From contig NZ_CP033381.1 of the NCBI RefSeq assembly GCF_016865255.1, forward strand, positions 2,108,001-2,172,000: a stretch of 64,000 nucleotides of DNA. The letters run 5' to 3'. The position numbers were made by a program, and so were the translations under genes. The stretch comes from Methylomonas sp. LW13 (lineage in GTDB: Bacteria > Pseudomonadota > Gammaproteobacteria > Methylococcales > Methylomonadaceae). The notes below the pieces were generated by a model. It was not told the origin of the DNA and ran no database searches. It was given only the letters and a program-made list of their open reading frames with translations. How positions within the stretch are numbered: the stretch's first letter is position 1; the number at the start of each line of letters is the position of its first letter. This document shows positions 1 to 8,130 of the stretch, one piece after another.

Positions 1-1664
1 CGCCCTGGCATTTGCAGCCGGTAATCACCTTTCATCTGGAATGGCTGGCGCTAGCCGGCGGCTTGCTGGCTTGTGCGGCGGCATTGCCAAGCTTGTGGCG
101 TAGCGAGCATTTGCAGCTACCGCGCACGCTGTGGTTGCCTTTAACGCTGGCTGCCTATCTGGCCTTACAAAGCAAACTGTTGCCGCAAGTTGTTGCCCCC
201 CATGCCTATATGGGGATGGCTTACTTGGTTTGGGCTGCGCTGATGATGGTTTTGATGGCCTATTTACGGCAACAGTTTGGTGGCGAACGGGTCGGCGGCT
301 GGCTGGCCGGCGGTTTGGTAACAGCGGCCGCTCTGGTGGCCTGGCGTGAGCTATGCGGGCGGCTATCCGGGGAAATCGGCGACTGGGGCGGCGTAGGCCA
401 AGCCAACAACTACGGCGATTTCTTGGCCTTGGGCAGTGTGTCTTTACTGTACTGGCATGCGCTTGGTCGGCTACCTCGGTGGGTATTTGCTTTCTGCGGG
501 TTTAGCCTGATGCTGGGCTTGAGCCTGACGCCTTCTCGCAGCGTTTTATTGTATTGGCTAGCCATCTTTGTCATCGCGTGGCGCTACCGTTCCGCCTGGT
601 TGAAACCCATTAGTTTAGGCCTTTTCGGCTATCTGGCCTTGCAGGGTTTGTGGTCGCTGGGGGTGTTGCCAGATGCGCAACTCAGCTCGGCGGAACGCAT
701 GCTGCAACCAACCAGCGGCGCGTCGCCGCGCTGGCATATCTGGCAAGTGGCCTGGCACTTGTTTTTGCAGCAGCCCTTGCTGGGTCAGGGTTTCGGGCAA
801 TTCGACACCGCCTACTTTCAAGCTGGCCACTATATTCCGGCACTGCCTACCTATATCGAACACGCGCACAACCTGATTTTGCACTTGCTGGCCGAACTGG
901 GTTTGTTACCGGTGTTGCTGCTGCTGTTGGCTATCAGCCGCTGGATTCGTCCGGTGTTGGCCGTGGGCGAGGGAACAACGCAGCAAGCGTTTAAGACTTG
1001 GCTGATGTTGTTGGCGGCAATTTTGGGCATTCACAGCATGTTGGAATACCCGCTGTGGTATGCGCCGTTTTTAGGGGTTGCCGCGATGGTACTGGGCTTG
1101 GGTGATGAGTTGAGCCGGCCGATAGCCTGGAAAAAAACCGGCACGGTTATCGCCGGCTTCTGCATTGCTGCCGCCGCGTCCGTGGCGGTTGTACATGAAG
1201 CTCATTATCTGCGCATGGAATTGGCCTTGTTAGCGACGGTGGCGCAACCCTCTCAGCAACGCTCCGATCATCTGGTGGATGTTTGTCAAAAAGCGGTGAC
1301 GCAAGCGCCGCTGCTCGAACCTTATGTGCCGATGATTTTTACCTTTACCGGCCAACCCGATGATTTGGCGATGCGGCCGCAACTGACTGTATTGGCGGAT
1401 GTTGCCGTGCGTTTTGTGCCGGCCAACAATTTAGTGTACCGGCTGGCGCTGATGCAAGCCCTGAACGGCGATCAGCAAGCATCCAAAAACACGCTGAGCC
1501 GGGCCTTGGCCGCTTATCCGAATGATGCCTCAAAGTTTATTGTCGACCTTTTCCATCTTAAAGGCCCGGACAGTGCCAAGGTTAATTTCATGTTGCCGAT
1601 GCTGGCCTCCACGCTGGGTGCAAAAGTGGTCACCAGCAGCGGCGCGCCTGCCAAGCAACTTTAA
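1..1664 (+). CDS. PglL/Wzy-type O-oligosaccharyltransferase, 5' end outside window
   Basis: The reading frame is open from the first base, so the true start lies upstream; an in-frame TTG at 12 is only the first candidate visible. About 12 hydrophobic segments fill the first 400 residues, followed by a soluble C-terminal region. The segment around residue 280 (H-A-H-N-L followed by a leucine-rich helix) matches the Wzy_C signature of O-antigen ligases and pilin ligases. PglL-type enzymes transfer lipid-linked glycan to Ser/Thr of pilins at the periplasmic face of the inner membrane. Two pseudopilin genes follow directly on the same strand, so pilin glycosylation is the likely role; this is inferred from context. 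An O-antigen ligase (WaaL) is the alternative. Confidence 0.75.
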   Translation, partial: PWHLQPVITFHLEWLALAGGLLACAAALPSLWRSEHLQLPRTLWLPLTLAAYLALQSKLLPQVVAPHAYMGMAYLVWAALMMVLMAYLRQQFGGERVGGWLAGGLVTAAALVAWRELCGRLSGEIGDWGGVGQANNYGDFLALGSVSLLYWHALGRLPRWVFAFCGFSLMLGLSLTPSRSVLLYWLAIFVIAWRYRSAWLKPISLGLFGYLALQGLWSLGVLPDAQLSSAERMLQPTSGASPRWHIWQVAWHLFLQQPLLGQGFGQFDTAYFQAGHYIPALPTYIEHAHNLILHLLAELGLLPVLLLLLAISRWIRPVLAVGEGTTQQAFKTWLMLLAAILGIHSMLEYPLWYAPFLGVAAMVLGLGDELSRPIAWKKTGTVIAGFCIAAAASVAVVHEAHYLRMELALLATVAQPSQQRSDHLVDVCQKAVTQAPLLEPYVPMIFTFTGQPDDLAMRPQLTVLADVAVRFVPANNLVYRLALMQALNGDQQASKNTLSRALAAYPNDASKFIVDLFHLKGPDSAKVNFMLPMLASTLGAKVVTSSGAPAKQL

Positions 1665-1768
1665 CTGAGACATATTTGATTGGGTGCCGATGCCGGCGTG
1701 ACGCCAACTTAATGCCAGTGAATCGGAAACGAGGGCTGGCTAAGTTTTTAATTTTCACAAGCAAGTAA

Positions 1769-2476
1769 ATGAGGTGTTTATTGTTTGTTTTTAGCGGGAT
1801 GTTACGGTCCGTCGCCTGGCGCGATGTTGCCGCCGTGCGTTCCAAAACCGTGAAAATTCGGTCGCAAGCCGGTTTTACCCTGCTGGAACTATTGGCGGTG
1901 ATTGCGCTGATGGCCGTGGTGGCTGGGATGGCGGTGCTGGCTTACGAAGGCGTGCAGGATCAAGGCCGCCAAGACGCTACCCGGTTTGAAATCGCGGAAA
2001 TCCGCAATGCGTTGTTGCAGTTTCGCCGCGATAGCGGTAGCAACGATTTGCCGGGGCAGGGGGTTTATGTCTGCGAGGACCCGGCAAACGCCGGCAAAAT
2101 CAACCCGGATTTAGTCAATTTACCTTCCGAAGCGGGCACTACCGACGCCGCAAAACTGGCCTGGTGCGAATCGCCGGCCAATTTCTGGATGCTGTTTGCC
2201 GATCCTTCCGGCAACGGCTGGAATCCGGACACCCATCGTGGTTGGAACGGCCCGTATTTGCAACGCAAAAGCGCTCTGATGAGTTATGCCGGTGTCGATA
2301 ATTTGTGGGTGATTACCGATGCCTATCAAGCCAATTACCTCATGCTGGATTTGGATGACGCCGACAAAGCCCGGCTGGTCAGCCTGGGTCCGGATAAAAC
2401 CGACGATAACCCAACGCCCGGCACTTGCCAGCTGGCCGGCGGTGGTGACGATACCGCGCTGTGTTTGTTGAGATGA
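1769..2476 (+). CDS. GspG-like type II/IV pseudopilin
   Basis: A prepilin peptidase site (G-F-T-L-L-E-L-L) sits near residue 34 and is followed by one hydrophobic helix, the class III/type IV prepilin N-terminus. The C-terminal half holds a G-W-N-G-P-Y-L motif typical of GspG-like major pseudopilins. Start choice is uncertain: ATG at 1769, ATG at 1799 (preceded by GCGGG) or GTG at 1850 give leaders of about 34, 25 or 8 residues. The stop overlaps the next start (ATGA at 2473-2476), so the two pseudopilins are translationally coupled. It should form part of the pseudopilus assembled by the PilMNOP/GspEF genes downstream. Confidence 0.8.
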   Translation: MRCLLFVFSGMLRSVAWRDVAAVRSKTVKIRSQAGFTLLELLAVIALMAVVAGMAVLAYEGVQDQGRQDATRFEIAEIRNALLQFRRDSGSNDLPGQGVYVCEDPANAGKINPDLVNLPSEAGTTDAAKLAWCESPANFWMLFADPSGNGWNPDTHRGWNGPYLQRKSALMSYAGVDNLWVITDAYQANYLMLDLDDADKARLVSLGPDKTDDNPTPGTCQLAGGGDDTALCLLR

Positions 2477-3666
2477 ACTTATTGATCGAAATCGCCAAAA
2501 ACGCCAAAGCGCAGGCTATCACGCTCCGCCGTGGGAATCGATGCCAGCTTTTGGGCACAGCGAGTAGGGTGGATAAGCGCAGCGCATCCACCGCATGCAA
2601 ACCTATCCCGGTGGATGCGCTGCGCTTATCCACCCTACCTGCGGTCGGTTCGATACATCACAAATCCGAGCGCGGCTTTACCCTGCTGGAAATGTTGCTG
2701 GTGATTTTTTTGATGGCACTGGTGGCGTCCACCGGTCTGATGCTGACCGAGGGCGTGGAAGATCAAGCTAAATACGACGAAACCAAACGCCGGATGGAAC
2801 TGATCCGTAAAGCCATCGTCGGCGACCCGACTCGCACCGTGAACGGCGCGCCGGAGCTTAGCGGCTTCGTGGCCGATATGGGGCGCTTGCCCTTATGTTT
2901 GGCGGAGTTATTGAGGCTCGGTGACGAGGTGCTTCCCGCCACCGTTCCGAAAACCTTTGAATCGCCGTGCGACGACACCGAAATCGTTAGCGATTGGCAT
3001 TTGGATCAAGACACCGGTGTCGGCATGGGCTGGCGCGGCCCCTATTTACAGGTTATCCCGGAATCCGGCGGCGGCCTGCGTTTTAGAGACGGCTATGGCA
3101 ACGAGGGCGCGAATGCGGCCGCTGATGCGCTGGATTCAGGCTGGGATTACAGCGTAACCGCAGCGACCGCCAGTTTAGCTAGCGAAGGCATGGATTTAGC
3201 TGTTGCCACCGATGACGTGGCCGCGCCGCAACTGATTGTCAGCGCCGATTGGCAGGTGCCATTACCGGCGGCAGTGAGTGTGACGTTTGAGAATCAAAGT
3301 GGGGCACCATTGCCAACGCCCAACCCAGTTAATTTGGTGTTGCGCCTTTATTTATCCGATTTGACGGATTACATCGATTCGGACGAAGGAACCCCTGATT
3401 ACTTGGTTTTGACAAAGGAATCAGTATTGGGGAGCAGTCAAAAAACCGAGAGCTTTAAGTTGAGCACGCCGCCACTTTTGCCTATCGGACAACGCGGGTA
3501 TGCAATCATTTGCCACGAAGTACCGTCTGGTGACCCGGATAACTACCGAATTTTCGACGGCGATTGTGTGGCCGAAAATCCAGTTCCGGCTGTAAGCAAC
3601 ATCCGCAGTTTCAGTGTCTTACCCCGCCAGACACTGAATTTGGCCCTAAATTGGATCATTCCATGA
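2473..3666 (+). CDS. Second GspG-like pseudopilin with an unusually long leader
   Basis: The start is taken as ATG 2473, which overlaps the upstream stop as ATGA. No plausible start codon lies between the repeat at 2564-2638 and the peptidase site. The prepilin peptidase site (R-G-F-T-L-L-E-M-L) lies about 67 residues in, whereas usual leaders are 5-30 residues. Much of the leader (residues about 31-55) is encoded by a perfect 30-bp inverted repeat. After the hydrophobic helix comes a pseudopilin body with G-W-R-G-P-Y-L, then a C-terminal extension of about 180 residues beyond normal GspG size. Function is probably a pseudopilus subunit; whether the long leader is processed normally is unknown. 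Confidence 0.75.
   Translation: MNLLIEIAKNAKAQAITLRRGNRCQLLGTASRVDKRSASTACKPIPVDALRLSTLPAVGSIHHKSERGFTLLEMLLVIFLMALVASTGLMLTEGVEDQAKYDETKRRMELIRKAIVGDPTRTVNGAPELSGFVADMGRLPLCLAELLRLGDEVLPATVPKTFESPCDDTEIVSDWHLDQDTGVGMGWRGPYLQVIPESGGGLRFRDGYGNEGANAAADALDSGWDYSVTAATASLASEGMDLAVATDDVAAPQLIVSADWQVPLPAAVSVTFENQSGAPLPTPNPVNLVLRLYLSDLTDYIDSDEGTPDYLVLTKESVLGSSQKTESFKLSTPPLLPIGQRGYAIICHEVPSGDPDNYRIFDGDCVAENPVPAVSNIRSFSVLPRQTLNLALNWIIP
2564..2638. repeat. Perfect 30-bp inverted repeat (REP/MITE-like) inside a prepilin leader
   Basis: Arms 2564-2593 and 2609-2638 are exact reverse complements of 30 bases, separated by 15 bases. The arms begin GTAGGGTGGATAAGCGCAGC. The element lies wholly within the coding frame of the second pseudopilin and is read through without a stop. 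It is of the size and form of REP/RAYT-type palindromes. Confidence 0.9.
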
Positions 3667-3740
3667 GTCCACTTTGTCCGAATCGGTCCCGCCATGTGCT
3701 CTCATTGCGGGCCGTCACTGCCAATACGCTAAGGAAAAAG

Positions 3741-3840
3741 CCCCTTCTCCCCCTGGGAGAAGGTTGGGATGAGGGGATCAAAATATCGCTTCTTCCTTTA
3801 TTTATTCCCCTCACCCTAACCCTCTCCCTGGGGGAGAGGG
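3741..3840. repeat. Nested palindromic intergenic repeat (BIME-like pair)
   Basis: Two GC-rich hairpins, about 3741-3777 (CTTCTCCCCCTGGGAGAAG core) and 3807-3840 (CCTCTCCCTGGGGGAGAGG core), are near reverse complements of each other. Together they fold into one long cruciform. It sits in the 288-base gap between the second pseudopilin and the PilM-PilN fusion gene. No gene is convincing in this gap. It may attenuate or stabilise the operon transcript. Confidence 0.8.
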
Positions 3841-3954
3841 AATCTCCTGCTGTTAACTTAATGGCAGCGATCGAGGATCGTCGGGGCGCCAAGCGGCAGC
3901 GCCGAAAATGCCACAGTCCGGAAACCGCTAAAAAATCTCTAATGCCAAGCCTCC

Positions 3955-5769
3955 ATGAAATTTAACCGTTTTATCCCTTTTGCTATCCCGTCGCAGTTAT
4001 TAGTCTGCGAGACCGACGGTTTTTCCTTGCGCGCCGCCGTGCTGCGCCGTGCCGATCAGGATATGGAATTGCTGTATCAGGCAAACACCGAGCAGGTGGA
4101 TATGGCCGAAGGCCTGAGCGATGTGTTGACTACGCTAAAAAGCCAGGGTTGGCAGGGCGGCGGTTCGGCGATTCTGTTGTCGCCGGCGGTGTTTTCCACG
4201 CTGGTGGAGTTACCGGTCAATCCTCGCAAACCCCGGCCGTTGTTGCAGATGTTGGAGCTGGCGCGCTGGGAAGCCGAGCCACTGTTGCTGCAGCACGTTA
4301 CCCGCTGGTCGGTGGGGCATTTATTGGTGGGCCAAGGTTATATGACCGAGGAACAGGCCCGGGCGGTGATGGATTTGCAGCAAGGCAAATCCAGGGCCGG
4401 CGGTGGCTTGGCGTTGGCCGAGCAGTTTTCCTTGCGGCGTTTCGGCGATCTGGCGGTGGAGTTGGGCTACATCAAGCGCAGTCAGCTCAATGCTTGCTTG
4501 ACTGGGCAGGAATGGCTGAAAGCCGCTGACGAAGCGATCGAAGTGGGCTGGGCGGCGCAGAGCGCGGTGGAAGATATACCCGGCACTTTCAATTGGCTGA
4601 TTAGTTGCGTGCACCAAAGTTTGTTGCAGCGCTGGTCGGACGCTTTTGCGCGGCAGGGTTTGAAATTGCAAACCATGTATCCCTTGACCGGTTGCAGCGC
4701 GGCCTTATTGCCCCCGACAGAAACCCAAGCGGTGCTGCTGGAGACTCAACCCGGTTTGGGGTTTAGCACGCGGATAGCCGCTGACGGGATTACGGCCTTG
4801 CGCCACTATTTGAATCTGCACAAAGCGCCGCTGGATATTTGCCTGGAAAGCTACCACGCGCTGCATGCGCCGCCGCGCGAGCCGGTGTGGTTGGCTAGTT
4901 GGCCGCCGGCACCCGAGCTGGCCGCTAATTTGGAACACATGCTGGAACTGGACTTGCACCCGCTAACCCATGCTGTCGTTGGCGATAAGGTCTCGCCGGG
5001 CATGGCCGGAGCGGCTTACCACGCCCTGGGCTTGGCCGAAGCGGAGCGTTGCGTGGGGGTGCGCTTGGGCGGCCCGTTGCCGGCACTGCGTGATCGCTTG
5101 GAGGTGCGGGCCGCGGCGCTGGTGCTGCTGCTATTGGTGGTGGTCGGCGTGGCCGAGCTGTCGTTGTGGGCGCGCAAAAGCAGCGTTGAGAGCTACAAGC
5201 AGCAGGTGGATACCAGCTGGCAAAGTATCGATGAGGCTATTAAGCGCATCAATGCCCAAGCGGCTGAAATCGCCCAGATCAAGGACAAGATAAAGAGTTT
5301 GCGCACCGAACAGTCGCGTCTGGAAAATCTGGCCCGCTTCTACGACGAAGATATTCCGGAGCGCATGGATTTGGTCAAAGGTGTGTTGGGTATGCTGCAA
5401 ACGCTGGTTGACAATGAGGTGGTGATCGAGCGTTTGGATGAGCCGGACAAGTCGGCATTAAAACCGGCCGCGGCGCCGAACGCGGCTCCGCCCAATCCTA
5501 TCGACGCCAAACGCATCGAAGCGGAAAACCTGGTGCTGGAAGCCTGGGCGCTCAGCGACAGCGCGGCGCAGACCTTTATCAAACGGGTGGGTGATGCCGC
5601 CGCCCGCTGGGATTTGCAGGTTCGCGAGCCCAAAGTGACTTTCGGCAAAGGACCGCTGCAGAGCAACGGCTTCAGTATTTCCTTGCGGCTGGTCAAATTG
5701 GCCGAGCCGGACGGCAAAATCATTCGTTTATCCAATCCAAACCCCCATGAAACTACCCCCTTTGAGTAA
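3955..5769 (+). CDS. PilM-PilN (GspL-like) fusion with two MshEN-like motifs
   Basis: This 604-residue protein joins a cytoplasmic PilM/GspL-type actin-like region (about 1-380), one transmembrane helix (about 385-405), and a periplasmic PilN-like coiled coil and ferredoxin-like tail (about 410-604). Within the N-terminal half, residues 119-142 and 162-185 each fit the 24-residue MshEN spacing (R-L-G-x2-hh-x2-G-hh-x4-L-x3-L-x2-Q). The second copy is close to complete (R-F-G, G-Y-I, L, L, Q). The first has Ser in place of the initial Arg. MshEN domains bind c-di-GMP in MshE/PilB-type ATPases. The gene overlaps pilO by 23 bases. It should link the assembly ATPase to the periplasmic alignment complex. 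Confidence 0.8.
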   Translation: MKFNRFIPFAIPSQLLVCETDGFSLRAAVLRRADQDMELLYQANTEQVDMAEGLSDVLTTLKSQGWQGGGSAILLSPAVFSTLVELPVNPRKPRPLLQMLELARWEAEPLLLQHVTRWSVGHLLVGQGYMTEEQARAVMDLQQGKSRAGGGLALAEQFSLRRFGDLAVELGYIKRSQLNACLTGQEWLKAADEAIEVGWAAQSAVEDIPGTFNWLISCVHQSLLQRWSDAFARQGLKLQTMYPLTGCSAALLPPTETQAVLLETQPGLGFSTRIAADGITALRHYLNLHKAPLDICLESYHALHAPPREPVWLASWPPAPELAANLEHMLELDLHPLTHAVVGDKVSPGMAGAAYHALGLAEAERCVGVRLGGPLPALRDRLEVRAAALVLLLLVVVGVAELSLWARKSSVESYKQQVDTSWQSIDEAIKRINAQAAEIAQIKDKIKSLRTEQSRLENLARFYDEDIPERMDLVKGVLGMLQTLVDNEVVIERLDEPDKSALKPAAAPNAAPPNPIDAKRIEAENLVLEAWALSDSAAQTFIKRVGDAAARWDLQVREPKVTFGKGPLQSNGFSISLRLVKLAEPDGKIIRLSNPNPHETTPFE

Positions 5770-6472
5770 GCGCGAACAATGGTTATCGGCCTTGGCTATC
5801 GGCGTGATCGTCATCGGCGGATACGCCGGGTTGCGCTGGGTGCCGGCCAACCGGGAAATCGGCCAATTGCAACAAACGGCGGAAGCCACCGATAAGCGCC
5901 TGCGTACCGCCGAGATCCCGGAAGAACCGGATGAGGACATCGAGCGTTTGAAGAGCCAATTAGCGGAACAAGAGCGTTTGCTGGCGGCTATCAAGGAGCA
6001 GTCGGACAGTGTGGAAAAACATCTGGCGCCGGACGACTCGCAGTTTCTGATCGTGAATATTTCCAAAGTGGCGCGCGATGCGCAGATTCATGTGCGCGCC
6101 AACGAGGTTTTCAAAGCGGCGGTAAGCAACAATGCCGCGCCGGTTGCGGCGGCACCGGCAACCACCAAGAAAAGCCGGAAAAACAAACCGGCGACGGTGA
6201 CGCCGGCCGCTGCCGCTGCGCCCATCGCTGCGGTGATTCCGCCGTTGAGTGCTGGTTGGGTGGCGCGCATGTCGCCGGGGTCGTTGTTGGAAAGACCGTT
6301 GCGGCGCCTGGAGGTGGAGGGCACCTATCTGGCTTTGAACCGGTTTATTCACGATTTGGATCGGCTGCCGTTTCAAGTGGCGGTGCTGCGTATCAGCGTC
6401 GAGCGCATGCCGGCGTTGGCCATGCCCGGCTATCCGCAATCTTTGTTGGCCGAAGTGATTTTGGCGTTGTAA
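5747..6472 (+). CDS. PilO/GspM-like alignment subcomplex protein
   Basis: The 241-residue protein has one N-terminal membrane helix (about 13-31), a coiled coil (about 35-90), an Ala/Pro/Lys-rich linker (about 125-165) and a C-terminal ferredoxin-like region. This is the PilO/GspM layout. It overlaps the PilM-PilN fusion gene, and the ATPase gene begins 4 bases after its stop. PilO pairs with PilN in the periplasm to form the inner-membrane alignment complex. Sequence similarity is weak, as usual for PilO, so the call rests mainly on topology and position. Confidence 0.7.
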   Translation: MKLPPLSKREQWLSALAIGVIVIGGYAGLRWVPANREIGQLQQTAEATDKRLRTAEIPEEPDEDIERLKSQLAEQERLLAAIKEQSDSVEKHLAPDDSQFLIVNISKVARDAQIHVRANEVFKAAVSNNAAPVAAAPATTKKSRKNKPATVTPAAAAAPIAAVIPPLSAGWVARMSPGSLLERPLRRLEVEGTYLALNRFIHDLDRLPFQVAVLRISVERMPALAMPGYPQSLLAEVILAL

Positions 6473-6476
6473 GCGT

Positions 6477-8129
6477 ATGGCTATCAATGACGAACATCTC
6501 TTGGAAGCCGGTGTGCGCTGTGGCTTGATTGAAGCTGCGCAATTGGAACGCCTGCGTCTGGAAGCCCGCCGGCAACGCTTGAGTTTGCTAAGCATGGTTC
6601 AGGCCCATTATCGTTTTCCCTTATCGGCCTTGCACCGGGCGGTGGCCGAGCAATACGGTGTGCAGTATGTCGATCTGGATACGCTACAGGTGGAAAACAC
6701 CTTGTTAAAAAAAATTCCGCCCAGTCTGGTACAGCGCAAATTGCTGTTGCCGGTGAGTGATGGTGAACAGGTGTTACTGATCTGCGGCGATCCGGGCGAC
6801 CGGGGTGGCATCGATTCGGTGCAACGCTTGTTGGGGCAGGTATTGCCGCTGGCAATGGCCGATCTGGCTTTATTGCAATTAAAGGTAAAGCAGGCATTGG
6901 CCGGAAAATCGGCGCCGGAACAAAGCGGCGCTGTGACAGCGGAGACCGATACCGATTTGGTGGCGATGCTGGACGGTATTATCCGCGAAGCCTATTTTTA
7001 CCGGGCCTCGGACATTCACTTATTGCCGGATGCGCAAGGTCTGCGGGTTCGTTTGCGGGTGGACGGCAAATTGCGCGACTTTCCGTTGGTCGCCAACGCC
7101 GGCGCGGCGGCTGCTTTGGTGTCGCGGGTCAAGGTGCTGGCCGGCTTGGATATAGCCGAACAGCGCATGCCGCAAGACGGCGGTTTTTCTTATCATTTGC
7201 CTAAGCCTATTGATAAGGGCTTTAACATTCGGGTGGCGACGGCGCCGACCCGGCTGGGCGAACGGATGACGCTGCGGCTGCTCGGCCAAGAGGCGTTCGG
7301 CTTGACGCTGGCCGATTTGGGCATGATGGAAGACGACTTACAGCATTTTCGCAAGGTGATCCACCGCCCCTATGGCATGGTGCTGCTGACCGGTCCGACC
7401 GGGAGTGGTAAATCGACCACCTTGTTCGCCGCGCTCCAGGAAATCAACCGCGCCGACATCAACATCATGACCGTGGAGAACCCGATCGAATATGTGATGC
7501 ACGGGGTTTCTCAATTGCAGACCGGGCCGAAAGTCAGCTTTGCTGACGCCCTGCGCTCGTTTTTGCGGCACGATCCGGATGTGCTGATGGTAGGCGAGAT
7601 TCGCGACCCGGAAACCGCCGATGTGGCGGTAAAAGCGGCCATGACCGGGCATTTGGTGTTTTCGACGCTGCACACCAACAACGCGGTGAGCGCTGTCACG
7701 CGCTTGATCGACATCGGTTGCGAACCGTTCCTGATCGGTTCCACGGTGGCGGCGGTTATTGCCCAGCGTTTGGTGCGCCGCTTATGCGGGCATTGCCGCA
7801 AATCACGCTTGGCGACGCCAGCCGAGCTGGCGGAACTGGGGCGGGATGACGATGCCGTGCAGATTTACGAACCGGGCGGTTGCGTGATCTGCCAGGGCAG
7901 CGGTTTTCGCGGCCGGCTGGGATTGTTCGAAACCCTGTGGCTGGATGAAACTCTGGCACGCTTGGTGGCGCGCGGTACCGATGAGGAAACCTTGGAAGCC
8001 AGTGCCGGCGAGCGGCTGAGTTTTATGTGGGAGGACGGCTGCCGTAAAGTGCTGTTGGGCATGACTACGTTGGACGAGTTACGCGATGTGGCGGTCCACA
8101 AAACCCGCGGTATGCGCGGCGTAAACTGA
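6477..8129 (+). CDS. GspE/PilB-family assembly ATPase
   Basis: This is a 550-residue hexameric secretion ATPase that powers pseudopilus extension from the cytoplasmic side. Walker A (GPTGSGKSTT) is near residue 305, followed by the Asp box, Walker B (LMVGEIRDPETADVA) and the His box (STLHTNNA). Two Cys pairs (C-x2-C near 440 and C-x2-C near 465) form the zinc site usual in GspE/PilB. The N-terminal 120 residues are a degenerate T2SSE_N-type region without the R-L-G signature of MshEN, so c-di-GMP sensing, if any, may have moved to the PilM-PilN partner. GspF/PilC follows after 1 base. Confidence 0.92.
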   Translation: MAINDEHLLEAGVRCGLIEAAQLERLRLEARRQRLSLLSMVQAHYRFPLSALHRAVAEQYGVQYVDLDTLQVENTLLKKIPPSLVQRKLLLPVSDGEQVLLICGDPGDRGGIDSVQRLLGQVLPLAMADLALLQLKVKQALAGKSAPEQSGAVTAETDTDLVAMLDGIIREAYFYRASDIHLLPDAQGLRVRLRVDGKLRDFPLVANAGAAAALVSRVKVLAGLDIAEQRMPQDGGFSYHLPKPIDKGFNIRVATAPTRLGERMTLRLLGQEAFGLTLADLGMMEDDLQHFRKVIHRPYGMVLLTGPTGSGKSTTLFAALQEINRADINIMTVENPIEYVMHGVSQLQTGPKVSFADALRSFLRHDPDVLMVGEIRDPETADVAVKAAMTGHLVFSTLHTNNAVSAVTRLIDIGCEPFLIGSTVAAVIAQRLVRRLCGHCRKSRLATPAELAELGRDDDAVQIYEPGGCVICQGSGFRGRLGLFETLWLDETLARLVARGTDEETLEASAGERLSFMWEDGCRKVLLGMTTLDELRDVAVHKTRGMRGVN

Positions 8130-8130
8130 G

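Noticed and set aside
3564..3965. Plus-strand frame spanning the BIME-like repeat
   Set aside because: It overlaps the pseudopilin end and codes mostly through a palindromic repeat.
5960..6595. Minus-strand frame of 211 codons opposite the PilO-like and ATPase genes
   Set aside because: Arg/His-rich shadow typical of GC-rich antisense frames; the plus-strand operon accounts for the region.
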